NCBI RefSeq assembly: GCF_040649515.1
Contig: NZ_JBEZFP010000005.1
Location: 1 to 64,000 of the forward strand
Origin: Yinghuangia elevatio
GTDB taxonomy: Bacteria > Actinomycetota > Actinomycetes > Streptomycetales > Streptomycetaceae
Direction: 5' to 3'
Length of the DNA stretch: 64,000 nucleotides
Made by a program: the position numbers and the translations under genes. Shown piece by piece: positions 41,897-50,032 of this stretch (position 1 is the first letter of the stretch; every line of letters begins with the position of its first letter). The notes under the pieces are model-generated. The model ran no database searches. It had not been told where the DNA came from and saw only the letters and a list, made by a program, of their open reading frames with translations.

Positions 41897-42922
41897 TCAC
41901 CCGCCGGATTCGGCCAGGTCCGCGAGCGTGGCGCCCAGATGCCGCCACGCGTCGTCGGTGTCGCGGGTGCGCTGGTGAGGGCCGCGGAAGATCTCCACGA
42001 ACTCCATGGTGTCGACGAGGGACCAACGCAGGCGGTAGAAGGCCAATGCCTCGGCGTCGGGCGCGCGCCCGGACGCCTCCGCGTACCGCTCCGAATCGCC
42101 GGAATCGCGCACGACGTGCCACAGGTCGCGCTCGGGGGCGGCGAGGCCCACGGTGTCCCAGTCCACCAGGAGCAGCCGGTCGGCGTCGTCGCGCAGCAGA
42201 TTGCCCGGATGCGGTTCCCCGTGCGTGACGACAAACCCTGTACCGGGCCGCCGGTTGTCCCGATCCACCCGTTCCGCGGCCGCGTCGAATTCGGCGAGGC
42301 GGCGGCGCATCACCCCGGCGTACTCGGCAAGCAGCGCGCGGGCGGATTCGGCGTAGGGGCCGCCGCCTCCCCAACGCGCTCCCTCGGCACTCGCATCGGC
42401 AAGCGCGGCCTCCAACTGCCGGCGATGGGGCAGCCGGACGTCGGCAACGGGCACGTCTCCCGGCCCCTCGACGCGGTGCAGGCGCGCTAGAAGGTCGATG
42501 ACCGAGCCACGCTGCTCCGCGTCGAGTTCGTCGCCGAAATGGCCGGACTTCGCCGTCATGTGCGGGAAGACGCTGAGGGCGTAGCGGTGCCCGATGCGCG
42601 CGACGGTGTCTTCAGAGCCGGGCACACGCAGCGGCGCGACGACGAACTCCAGTGCTCCGCCGTGCTGATCGGCGAGTACAGCGGCGGTGTCCATCGCGCG
42701 CCGCAGGCCGTCGAACGCCGTGCCGGGATCCGGACCGCAGTGCGCCTTCGCGGTGAGGTCGGCGACCGTGGCGAACCACCGCCGCCCGTCGGCGCCTTCG
42801 ACGGACCAATGGTGGTCGCCGAAGCCGACGGCGGCGTACGCCATTGCCGCGGGTTCGATCCCCCACAGCGCCAGGGTCTCGCGCAGGCAGGCGTCGTGCA
42901 GGTCCGAGGGCTGTTCCTTCAT
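41897..42922 (-). CDS. Aminoglycoside-phosphotransferase-like kinase
   Basis: This 341-aa protein kinase-like phosphotransferase starts at ATG 42922. The Brenner-type catalytic loop reads VVTHGEPHPGNLL (about 228-240) with Glu at the usual Asp position, and the metal-binding segment reads LLLVDWDTVGLAAPERDLW. Such proteins phosphorylate small hydroxylated compounds, among them aminoglycosides, but most chromosomal copies have unknown substrates. The HGE variant recurs among actinobacterial relatives as far as I recall, so loss of activity should not be assumed. It follows no obvious operon partner; the aminotransferase start lies 181 bases downstream. Confidence 0.83.
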   Translation of the reverse strand: MKEQPSDLHDACLRETLALWGIEPAAMAYAAVGFGDHHWSVEGADGRRWFATVADLTAKAHCGPDPGTAFDGLRRAMDTAAVLADQHGGALEFVVAPLRVPGSEDTVARIGHRYALSVFPHMTAKSGHFGDELDAEQRGSVIDLLARLHRVEGPGDVPVADVRLPHRRQLEAALADASAEGARWGGGGPYAESARALLAEYAGVMRRRLAEFDAAAERVDRDNRRPGTGFVVTHGEPHPGNLLRDDADRLLLVDWDTVGLAAPERDLWHVVRDSGDSERYAEASGRAPDAEALAFYRLRWSLVDTMEFVEIFRGPHQRTRDTDDAWRHLGATLADLAESGG

Positions 42923-42982
42923 CCCCCGAATCTACGTTCCTGGTCCGTGGACGACGAAGCGCAGTCCACCCGCCCCCGCGGC

Positions 42983-43040
42983 TCGATCAGCCCATAGTTC
43001 GATCAGCCCAGCACTTCGATCAGCCCAGCAGTTCGATCAT
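42983..43040 (-). repeat. 17-bp tandem repeat at the 3' end of the aldehyde dehydrogenase gene
   Basis: On the minus strand the unit TGATCGAACTGCTGGGC occurs at the gene end. It is repeated directly downstream as TGATCGAAGTGCTGGGC and TGATCGAACTATGGGC, then fades into TGATCGAGCC. The first copy encodes the last residues IELLG, and the stop codon TGA is the first three bases of the next unit. Confidence 0.8.
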
Positions 43041-44525
43041 CACGGACTTCTCGCGCGTGTTCTCCAGCACCGAGTCGTGGCCGTAGCCGCTGTCGCCCAT
43101 GCCCGCGAACGGGAGACCCCCGCCCAGGCGGCGGTAGGTGTTGACCCAGATGAAGCCCGCGTGCAGCGCGGCGGTCAGGCGGTGGGCGCGGGCGAGGTCC
43201 TGCGTCCAGACGCCCGCGGCGAGGCCGTAGGGGGTGTCGTTGGCGATCCTGACGGCCTCCGCCTCGTCCTCGAAGGGGATGACGACGGCGACCGGGCCGA
43301 AGATCTCCTCGCGGCAGATGCGCAGGCTGTTGTCGGCCGCTCGGAACAGCGTCGGCTCGACGAAGTAGCCATCGGCGAACGGGGATCCGTCGTCGAACAG
43401 GGCCGCGCCGTGGCGTCCGCCAAAGACGGGGGTCGCGCCCTCGGCGAGGGCGAGATCGAGATAGCCCGTGACGCGGGCGTACTGCTCGGCGGACACGATC
43501 GGGCCCATGGTGGTGGCGGGGTCGAGGGCGTCACCGAGCACGACGTCGGCGACAGCCGCGCGCATCCTGTCGAGGAAGTCGTCGAGGATGCTCGCCTGGA
43601 CGAGGACGCGGGTGCCCGCGTAGCAGACCTGGCCCGCGTTGCCGGTGTAGACCGCGGTGGTGGTGACGCCGACCGCCGCGGCGTCGAGGTCCGCGTCCGC
43701 GAACACGATGTTGGGTGACTTGCCGCCGAGTTCGAGCGCAAGAGGCTTGAGGTTGTCGGCGGACGCACGCGTGATGACCTGACCGGTCTCGGTCGACCCG
43801 GTCAGGCTGATGCGGTCGACCCCCGCGTGCCGCACGAGCGGGTCGCCGACCTCTTCGCCCAGGCCGGAGACGATGTTGAGGACGCCCGGCGGCAGCACGT
43901 CGGCGATCAGCTCGGCCAGCCGCAGCGAGGATGCCGACGCCTGCTCGGCAGGCTTGACGATCGCGGTGTTCCCGGCGGCCAGGGCCGCGCCGGCCTTGGC
44001 GGTGAGGGTCGGGAGCGGGGCGTTCCACGGGATGATGCCGAGCACGACGCCGTACGGCTCACGGCGGGTGAGCCCCACGGTGGTCGGGCCGATCTGCGTG
44101 CTCATGCCGCGTACGGCCGCATCGCACTCGCCGGCGAACGCGTTCCACATGTACGCCACACCCGGCACGTCGCCGCCGCGCACGTCGCGGATGATGCGGC
44201 CGTTGTCGCGCGCCTCGATCTCGGCGAGTTCGGCGGAGTTCTCGGCGACGACGCGGGAGACCTCGCGCAGGTACATCGCGCGGCGCACCGGCGGCAGCGC
44301 GGACCAGGCGGGGTACGCCCGCCGCGCGGCCGCGACGGCTGCCTCGGCGTCCTCTCCGGTCGAGCGCGGGACTCGCGCCCAGACCCGGCCGGTGGACGGG
44401 GCGACCGAGTCCAGACGACCCCCTCCCGCGGCCGGGAGGATCTTGCCGTCGATCAGATTGCCGAACTCGCGCGGCGGCTCCGCCGTGCCGTGCGTCGTCG
44501 CCGTCGTCGTCCCGGTCGTCGCCAT
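43020..44525 (-). CDS. NAD(P)-dependent aldehyde dehydrogenase
   Basis: This protein is 501 aa from ATG 44525; the frame is open to 44645 but that part runs through a 10-bp repeat array and is probably untranslated. It has IPWNAPLPTL (substrate/cofactor region), ITGSTETG-like LTGSTETGQ, the general base Glu in LELGGKSPN, and the nucleophile Cys in GNAGQVCYAGTR. The enzyme oxidises aldehydes to acids. It is divergent from a MarR/acyl-CoA dehydrogenase/enoyl-CoA hydratase run, with a shared control region. It probably serves the same catabolic route, perhaps acting after an alcohol dehydrogenase step. Confidence 0.92.
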   Translation of the reverse strand: MATTGTTTATTHGTAEPPREFGNLIDGKILPAAGGGRLDSVAPSTGRVWARVPRSTGEDAEAAVAAARRAYPAWSALPPVRRAMYLREVSRVVAENSAELAEIEARDNGRIIRDVRGGDVPGVAYMWNAFAGECDAAVRGMSTQIGPTTVGLTRREPYGVVLGIIPWNAPLPTLTAKAGAALAAGNTAIVKPAEQASASSLRLAELIADVLPPGVLNIVSGLGEEVGDPLVRHAGVDRISLTGSTETGQVITRASADNLKPLALELGGKSPNIVFADADLDAAAVGVTTTAVYTGNAGQVCYAGTRVLVQASILDDFLDRMRAAVADVVLGDALDPATTMGPIVSAEQYARVTGYLDLALAEGATPVFGGRHGAALFDDGSPFADGYFVEPTLFRAADNSLRICREEIFGPVAVVIPFEDEAEAVRIANDTPYGLAAGVWTQDLARAHRLTAALHAGFIWVNTYRRLGGGLPFAGMGDSGYGHDSVLENTREKSVMIELLG

Positions 44526-44568
44526 CGAGCGGTACCTCGCCGTCCGTGTTCCGTCGTGCTCGGGTTCG

Positions 44569-44650
44569 TGTCCTGCTGTGTCCTGCTGTGTCCCGCCGTG
44601 CTCTGCCGCGTCCTGCCGTGCTCTGCCGTGCTCTGCCGTGCCCACGGTTC
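44569..44650. repeat. 10-bp tandem repeat array upstream of aldehyde dehydrogenase
   Basis: About eight consecutive 10-bp units of the type TGYYCYGCYG (for example TGTCCTGCTG, TGCTCTGCCG) fill 44569-44650. They lie in the leader/promoter side of the aldehyde dehydrogenase gene. The 10-bp period places every copy on the same DNA face. Confidence 0.8.
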
Positions 44651-44692
44651 TAGCGCGCCCGGACCGCGCGTTTCAAGGCCACGAGGGGCACT

Positions 44693-44710
44693 ATTCAAAC
44701 AGTCGACTGA
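44693..44710 (+). promoter_or_regulatory. Shared 18-bp operator-like motif, site 3
   Basis: ATTCAAACAGTCGACTGA matches the pattern at 14249-14266 and 15894-15911. It is centred in a longer imperfect palindrome, TCAAACAGTCGACTGATTCA (44695-44714), between the divergent aldehyde dehydrogenase and MarR genes. Confidence 0.6.
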
Positions 44711-44758
44711 TTCACTGCTCGCCTCGGCCGGTCTCCTCGGCGCGGTGACCCTTGTCTG

Positions 44759-44776
44759 TTGGATGCATACATGCAA
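44759..44776 (+). promoter_or_regulatory. MarR-type operator before the MarR gene
   Basis: TTGGATGCATACATGCAA is a palindrome of the form TTGNATGNATNCATNCAA (14 of 18 positions symmetric). This is the classic MarR binding-site style. It ends 11 bases before the MarR start codon, which suggests autoregulation. Confidence 0.65.
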
Positions 44777-44787
44777 GCATCCGGCGC

Positions 44788-45318
44788 ATGCCCGCCGATC
44801 GGCCGTTCGAGGCGCTGCCAGGCCGCTTCCCGGAGAGCGCGCCGGAGAACTTTCCGGAGGACTCCGCGGAGGCGATGGTCAGTGCGTTCATCACGCTGGT
44901 CACCGACGTCGACCGGACGCCGGCGTACCGCGCCCGGATGGAGGGCTCGGCCGGGCGGCCGCTGCCGCGCTCGGCGATCTCGATCCTGTTCGTGCTGTAT
45001 CGGCACGGGCCCCTCGGGGTGAAGGAGATCGCGGACCGGCTGGGGGTCGAGCAGTCCACCGCGAGCCGGCAGATCCGGCCGCTGGAGGACCAGGGCCTGG
45101 TACGCCGCGAGGGCGATCCGCGCGACGGCCGGGCCGTACTGCTGCACCTGACCGACGAGGGGCTCGAGACACGCGAGTTGATCCGCCAGGTGTGGCTGCG
45201 TGACATCGCCACCGTCTGGGCCGACTGGGACCCGGGCGACCGCGAGCAACTGGGAGCGCTGCTGACGCGGTTCCGGGACTCGTACCAACGGCTGCGCGAC
45301 GCGCGCGGCGAGACGTGA
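44788..45318 (+). CDS. MarR-family transcriptional regulator
   Basis: This 176-aa protein starts at ATG 44788; an upstream TTG at 44752 would include the operator and is unlikely. A winged helix-turn-helix is seen at about 65-125: GPLGVKEIADRLGVEQSTASRQIRPL then GLVRREGDPRDGRAVLLHLT, the typical MarR wing. No Shine-Dalgarno sequence precedes the ATG, so the mRNA may be leaderless or poorly translated. The acyl-CoA dehydrogenase follows after 19 bases. It probably responds to an acyl-CoA or aromatic ligand and represses its own operon through 44759-44776. Confidence 0.87.
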   Translation: MPADRPFEALPGRFPESAPENFPEDSAEAMVSAFITLVTDVDRTPAYRARMEGSAGRPLPRSAISILFVLYRHGPLGVKEIADRLGVEQSTASRQIRPLEDQGLVRREGDPRDGRAVLLHLTDEGLETRELIRQVWLRDIATVWADWDPGDREQLGALLTRFRDSYQRLRDARGET

Positions 45319-45337
45319 ATCGGAGGTCGGAGGTCGT

Positions 45338-46537
45338 ATGCACATCGCCTACACCCCGGAGCAGGAGCAGCTCCGTCGCGAACTGCGCGCGTACTTCGCC
45401 GGGATCATGACGCCCGAGTTGCGCGCCGAGGCCGCGTCCGAGGGCGAGGCCATGGACCGGGACAGCGCCTACTGCAAGGTGATCCGGCAAATGGGCCAGG
45501 ACGGCTGGCTCGGCATCGGGTGGCCGAAGGAGTACGGCGGCCAGGCGCTCACCAACATCGAGCAACTCATCTTCCACGACGAGGCGATGGGCGCCGGGGC
45601 GTCGATCCCGCTGCTCACCCTCAACAGTGTGGGCCCGGCCATCATGGAGTTCGGGTCGGACGAGCAGAAGTCCTTCTTCCTGCCCAAAATCCTCGCCGGT
45701 GAGCTGCACTTCGCGATCGGCTACAGCGAGCCGGGTGCCGGGACGGACCTCGCGGCGCTGCGTACCAGCGCGGTACGCGAGGGCGACGAGTGGGTCATCA
45801 ACGGGCAGAAGATGTGGACTTCGCTCGCCAGCGTGGCCGACTACATCTGGCTGGCGGTCCGTACCGACCCCGAACAGCCGCGCCACAAGGGCCTGTCGGT
45901 GTTCTGCGTGCCGACGGACACCCCCGGCTTCTCGTGGAGCCCGGTGCCGACGCTTACCGGTCAGACGACCACTGCGACGATGTACGACAACGTCCGCGTG
46001 CCGCACTCCGCGCTGGTCGGCGAGCCTGGCGACGGCTGGAAGCTGATCACCGGACAGCTCAACCACGAGCGGGTCGCGCTGTGTTCGGCGTACGGCCTGC
46101 AACTGCTCGTGAACCAGACGCACCGGTGGGCGCGCCAGGTGGTGCTGCCGGACGGGACGCGGCTGATCGACCGCGACGTGGTGCGGCTCAACCTCGGGCG
46201 GCTGCACGCGCGGACCGAGTACCTGAAGCTGCTCAACTGGAAGGCGGCGTGGGGGGCCGACCACGGGGCGAAGTTCGGTCCGGCGCAGGCGTCGACGACG
46301 AAGGTGTTCGGCACGGAGCTGTACGTCGAGGCGTACCGGATGCTCATGGACATCCTCGGCGAGGAGGCTTACCTCACCGGCGCGGCGGCGGAGGACGACC
46401 TCGGCGGCCAGATCCGCTCGCGCGTCGAACGCATGTACCGCATCTGCCTGATGCTCACCTTCGGCGGCGGCACCAACGAGATCCAGCGCGACATGATCGC
46501 CATGCTCGGCCTAGGCATGCCCCGCCCGCCCCGCTGA
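45338..46537 (+). CDS. Acyl-CoA dehydrogenase
   Basis: This 399-aa flavoenzyme starts at ATG 45338 with GGAGG upstream. Family marks are FAIGYSEPGAGTDLAALRT (flavin/substrate loop, about 126-144), WVINGQKMWTSLA, and the C-terminal RIYRIC-like ERMYRICLMLTFGGGTNEIQ. It would introduce the 2,3-double bond into an acyl-CoA using FAD, passing electrons to ETF. It resembles the FadE-type enzymes of actinobacterial sterol and branched-acid catabolism. It forms an operon with the MarR gene before it and the enoyl-CoA hydratase after it. Confidence 0.92.
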   Translation: MHIAYTPEQEQLRRELRAYFAGIMTPELRAEAASEGEAMDRDSAYCKVIRQMGQDGWLGIGWPKEYGGQALTNIEQLIFHDEAMGAGASIPLLTLNSVGPAIMEFGSDEQKSFFLPKILAGELHFAIGYSEPGAGTDLAALRTSAVREGDEWVINGQKMWTSLASVADYIWLAVRTDPEQPRHKGLSVFCVPTDTPGFSWSPVPTLTGQTTTATMYDNVRVPHSALVGEPGDGWKLITGQLNHERVALCSAYGLQLLVNQTHRWARQVVLPDGTRLIDRDVVRLNLGRLHARTEYLKLLNWKAAWGADHGAKFGPAQASTTKVFGTELYVEAYRMLMDILGEEAYLTGAAAEDDLGGQIRSRVERMYRICLMLTFGGGTNEIQRDMIAMLGLGMPRPPR

Positions 46538-46575
46538 CCCCCTCTCCGCCTCTCTAGCGCATGGAGTTCCGCACC

Positions 46576-47394
46576 ATGACCGACGAACAGTCCGCTCCCC
46601 CCGTCCTCGTAGAGCGCGACGGCCACATCCTCGTCATCACCCTCAACCGCCCGCACGCGCGCAACGCGCTGACGAGCGAGATGATGGCGATCCTCGAAGA
46701 CACGTGGGAACTGGTCAACGAGGACCCCGACATCCGCGTCGCGATCCTCACCGGGGCCGGCGGGGCGTTCTGCGCCGGGGCCGACCTCAAGAACATGAGC
46801 AAGAGCGCTCCCGGAGACGCGTTCAAGGGCGACGGAGACGGTACGAAGCTCGCGCTCGACATGTCGGTGATGAAGTGGATCCTGAAGGGCTTCACCCTCA
46901 AGAAGCCGCTGATCGCCGCCGTCGAGGGCCCGGCCATCGCGGGCGGCACCGAGATCCTCCAGTCCACCGACATCCGCGTCGCCGGCGAGTCCGCCCGCTT
47001 CGGCGTCTCCGAAGTCAAGTGGGGCCTGTTCCCGCTGGGCGGTTCGGCGGTACGCCTCCGCCGCCAGATCCCGTACACCGCAGCCGCCGACATCCTCCTG
47101 ACCGGCCGTCACTTCTACGCCCCGGAGGCGAAGGAACTCGGCCTGATCTCCCACCTCGTTCCCGACGGCACCGCCCTCGAGACGGCCAAGGAGATCGCCA
47201 ACACCATCGCCGCCAACGGTCCGTTGGCCGTGCAAGCGGTCCTCCGCGTCCTCCGCGAAACCGACGAACTCCCCGAGGACGAGGCCTTCAAGATCGAGTC
47301 CGAGATCGGCATGCGCGTCTTCCTCTCCGAGGACTCCCGCATCGGCCCCCGCGCCTTCGCCGAGAAGAAGACCCCCGAGTTCAAGGGCCGCTGA
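46576..47394 (+). CDS. Enoyl-CoA hydratase/isomerase (crotonase family)
   Basis: This protein is 272 aa from ATG 46576, which has GGAG 10 bases upstream; an in-frame ATG at 46561 lacks a ribosome site. Oxyanion-hole segments are GAGGAFCAGADLKNM (about 60-74) and the GGTEILQSTDIRVAG region (about 116-131). The expected catalytic Glu region is FGVSEVKWGLFPLGG. It hydrates the enoyl-CoA made by the preceding acyl-CoA dehydrogenase. The next structure downstream is a strong terminator, so it closes the operon. Confidence 0.92.
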   Translation: MTDEQSAPPVLVERDGHILVITLNRPHARNALTSEMMAILEDTWELVNEDPDIRVAILTGAGGAFCAGADLKNMSKSAPGDAFKGDGDGTKLALDMSVMKWILKGFTLKKPLIAAVEGPAIAGGTEILQSTDIRVAGESARFGVSEVKWGLFPLGGSAVRLRRQIPYTAAADILLTGRHFYAPEAKELGLISHLVPDGTALETAKEIANTIAANGPLAVQAVLRVLRETDELPEDEAFKIESEIGMRVFLSEDSRIGPRAFAEKKTPEFKGR

Positions 47395-47482
47395 AACCCG
47401 GCCGCCCCGTGCAGCCCCACTCTGGGGGCATTCGGCCCCTCCCCGGGGAACACGCCCACCCACCCCACTTGTTGAACCAAGC

Positions 47483-47521
47483 ACGGGCCGTCCACGCGAA
47501 TCCCCTCCGTGGACGGCCCGT
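47483..47521. terminator. Strong bidirectional terminator
   Basis: ACGGGCCGTCCACG and its exact reverse complement form a 14-bp stem around an 11-base loop. It serves the enoyl-CoA hydratase operon on the plus strand and, in the other direction, the small membrane-protein gene ending at 47552. Confidence 0.85.
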
Positions 47522-47551
47522 CGCCAACTCCTCGAACAACGCGGCGCCGGT

Positions 47552-47665
47552 TCAAAGTGACTGGAGCGTCAAGAACGCGGTCAGCGCCAGCATGAGGGTG
47601 ACCAGCGCCGAGTTGAACGCCTGGGACCCGGCGCTCGGCCAATACTGCGTCCCGCCCTGATACAT
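47552..47665 (-). CDS. 37-aa single-helix membrane protein
   Basis: This small frame, ATG 47665 to TGA 47552, reads MYQGGTQYWP at the N-terminus. It then has a hydrophobic helix, ALVTLMLALTAFLTL, near the C-terminus. Nearly all codons end in G or C, against the background of the surrounding non-coding DNA. A perfect terminator hairpin starts 31 bases after the stop. The upstream ribosome site is weak. A short membrane peptide acting as a regulator or membrane-complex subunit is plausible; the family was not identified. Confidence 0.5.
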   Translation of the reverse strand: MYQGGTQYWPSAGSQAFNSALVTLMLALTAFLTLQSL

Positions 47666-48086
47666 AGCCCGCAAGCTACTTGTTCTCATCCGTCGTCATC
47701 TGATCCCCGGCTTCGTCCTGGGTGCGTCCAGTGGACGGTGAGCCGGCTCAGCGACGCCCCACCCGCTACACCGTTACGCCCCGGCATTCGACGGGCACGC
47801 CGCGCTGCCCACGAGCGATCACGGGACCGATCGGTGACAGGCGCAGGCCACACCGTCGGTACGCCACCGTACCGGCTCCGACATGGACAAGTAGAGGAGC
47901 GCACGGTGCTGGTCAGCTTTCGGTGTGGCCGATGCCGCCCGAATCGTCGCGATCGTGGCTGGACGGATCCCCGTCGGCACGGTCAACTTCGCCATCGACT
48001 CCGTCACCCGGGCTGCCGCGTACAAAGCCCAGTTCGACTGACACGACCCGACCGATGCCGGTTCGTGCGGGCGTAAGTGCTTCTGC
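47666..48086. other. Gap with a possible gene fragment (47925-48041)
   Basis: No full gene was seen. A 38-codon plus-strand frame from GTG 47925 to TGA 48039-48041 has coding-like bias and the translation VADAARIVAIVAGRIPVGTV at its start. It has no ribosome site or recognised family and may be a decayed gene end. Confidence 0.35.
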
Positions 48087-49022
48087 CTAGGCGACCTCGT
48101 ACGCGACTTCGGAGGCGACCTCGGAGGCGACCTCGACGGCGATTTCCAGGGCGCGGCAGGCGAGTGGCGAGTGGGTGCGTCCGGCGCGCCAGTGCAGGTA
48201 GATCTCCCGGGGCGGGATGCGCGGGCGCAACTCGTGGACGCGGAGCCGGGTGTCGGAGAGCACGTCGCCGCCGAGGATGACCAGCCACGGCAGGATCGCC
48301 GATCCCATGCCGACCCGCACCATCGACAAGAGGGTGTCGTTGACCGCGGTGCGGAACACCATCTGCGGACGGGCGCCGCTGCGGGCGATCGCCTGTTCCA
48401 CGCGGGGTTGGTCGCAGTTGAGCGGCCAGGCCAGCATGGGCGCGCCGTCCAGTCGCTCCAGCGAGACCGGGCCTTCCGGGAAGGCACCCGGGGCGGCCAC
48501 GAGCAGGTACGGGTCGTCGAGCAGCTTCAGGTGTTCGAGGCCGCCGCTGATGCGGGGGTCGATGCGGCCGTCGTAGAACAGCAGGTCGAGGTCGCCGATC
48601 TGCGGCTGGTCCGGCTCCTCTTCGGAGAGCCGGATGTCGCAGCCCGGGTGTTCGTCGCGCAGTCGGCGTACGAGCGACGGCAGGATCACGTTGGACACGC
48701 TCTGGAACGTGCCGATGTCGATCCGGCCGCGTCCGGCGTTGAACCGGTCCACGGCCTCGCCGAACGCGACTGCCTTGGCGAGGAGTTCGCGCCCGTGGTC
48801 GAGGACCACGCGGCCGAGCGGGGTGAGGCGTACCGGCTTGGGGCCGCCCGGCCGGTCGAACACCAGCCCGCCGACCACCCGCTCCAGCGCGGCGATCTGC
48901 TGGCTCACCGTCGACTGCGTGTAGCCCAGTCGGGCGGCGGCCCGGCCGAACGAGCCTTCTTCGGCTATGGCGACCATTGCCGCCAGGTGGCGCAGGTCCA
49001 CGTCGGTCACGAGCTTCAACAT
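48087..49022 (-). CDS. LysR-family transcriptional regulator
   Basis: This protein is 311 aa from ATG 49022 (MLKLVTDVDLRHLAAMV); ATG 49034 is also possible. The N-terminal winged HTH is clear: GSFGRAAARLGYTQSTVSQQIAALERVVG (about 18-45). The effector domain includes IDIGTFQSVSNVILPSLVRRL. The C-terminus ends in a VEVASEVASEVAYEVA repeat coded by a 12-bp tandem unit, extending the normal protein. It is divergent from the LLM oxidoreductase, with an AT-rich imperfect inverted repeat at 49055-49079 between them as a likely binding site. Confidence 0.88.
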   Translation of the reverse strand: MLKLVTDVDLRHLAAMVAIAEEGSFGRAAARLGYTQSTVSQQIAALERVVGGLVFDRPGGPKPVRLTPLGRVVLDHGRELLAKAVAFGEAVDRFNAGRGRIDIGTFQSVSNVILPSLVRRLRDEHPGCDIRLSEEEPDQPQIGDLDLLFYDGRIDPRISGGLEHLKLLDDPYLLVAAPGAFPEGPVSLERLDGAPMLAWPLNCDQPRVEQAIARSGARPQMVFRTAVNDTLLSMVRVGMGSAILPWLVILGGDVLSDTRLRVHELRPRIPPREIYLHWRAGRTHSPLACRALEIAVEVASEVASEVAYEVA

Positions 49023-49207
49023 AGTGGTGTCCATTGGAAGAAGCGATTGAGCCGATCGGAAATCATCGTTTTTCGTGATGGGCATGGGGGCTCTAACGTT
49101 CCGGTCATGACCTCACGTCAACTGCACGGTGAGCAAGGGCTCGGGAGCGTGGAAGTCGGGTCCTGTACCAGGCCCTGCGTACGACCGGCCGTGGAAGGGG
49201 AACGCCC

Positions 49208-50020
49208 GTGAGCCGACTGCGATCCGCGCTGTGGCTGCCGCTCTTCGACGACCTCGCCGACCCGCTGGTGGTCGCCCGCCTCGCCGCGGAGGCGGAGGAG
49301 GCGGGCTGGCACGGCTGCTTCGTCTGGGACCACCTGCGCTGGCGGGAGCCGGTGCGACTTGTCTCCGACCCGTGGATCACGCTGGCGGCTGTCGCCACCG
49401 CGACGGAACGGCTGCGCCTCGGACCCATGGTGACGACACTCGCCCGGCGGCGGCCGGCCAAGGTGGCGCGGGAGACGGCGACGCTGGACCACCTGAGCGG
49501 TGGGCGCCTCACTCTGGGGGTCGGTCTGGGCGGTGACCGGTTTGGTAGTGAACTGTCGAAGACGGGTGAGGAGTTGGACGACCGGCGGCGCGGGCGGATG
49601 CTCGACGAGTCGTTGGAGGTCCTGCGCGCCGCGTGGTCCGGCGAGCCGGTGCGGCACCGCGGCGAGCACTACACGGTTGACGACGTCACGTTCCTCCCTC
49701 GGCCGATCCAGCGTCCGGGCGTACCGGTGTGGGCGGCCGGATTCCCGGGCAACGCCAAGCCGATCCGCCGGGCGGCCCGGCTCGACGGGTTCTTCCCGGC
49801 GAATTTGGAACACCCGGGCCAACTCGCGGGAGTCGTCGGCACGCTGGCGGACTTGCGGGCGGGTGACATGTCCTCGTACGACATCGCCGTCGGGTTGGCG
49901 CCCGGCGTCGACCCCGGGCCGTACGCGAAGGCCGGAGCGACGTGGCGGCTGGCGGAGTTCGACCCCGGTGTGCGGATCGACACCGTGCGCGGCGTGCTGC
50001 GCGACGGCCCTGCGGCGTGA
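49208..50020 (+). CDS. LLM-class (luciferase-like) flavin-dependent oxidoreductase
   Basis: This 270-aa protein starts at GTG 49208 after AAGGGGA. It has the TIM-barrel luciferase-like pattern: ALWLPLFDDLADPLVVARLA, GWHGCFVWDHLRW, RLRLGPMVTTLARRRPAKVARE and LDHLSGGRLTLGVGLGGD. Actinobacterial members commonly use F420; some use FMN. It sits opposite the LysR gene and 12 bases ahead of a methyltransferase gene, so a small LysR-controlled oxidation/methylation unit is likely. The substrate is unknown. Confidence 0.88.
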   Translation: MSRLRSALWLPLFDDLADPLVVARLAAEAEEAGWHGCFVWDHLRWREPVRLVSDPWITLAAVATATERLRLGPMVTTLARRRPAKVARETATLDHLSGGRLTLGVGLGGDRFGSELSKTGEELDDRRRGRMLDESLEVLRAAWSGEPVRHRGEHYTVDDVTFLPRPIQRPGVPVWAAGFPGNAKPIRRAARLDGFFPANLEHPGQLAGVVGTLADLRAGDMSSYDIAVGLAPGVDPGPYAKAGATWRLAEFDPGVRIDTVRGVLRDGPAA

Positions 50021-50032
50021 GGGGATAGGGCG

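Noticed and set aside
43020..44645. Aldehyde dehydrogenase starting at 44645 (541 aa)
   Set aside because: The extra 40 residues run through the 10-bp repeat array, whose period is not a multiple of three, and are not family-like.
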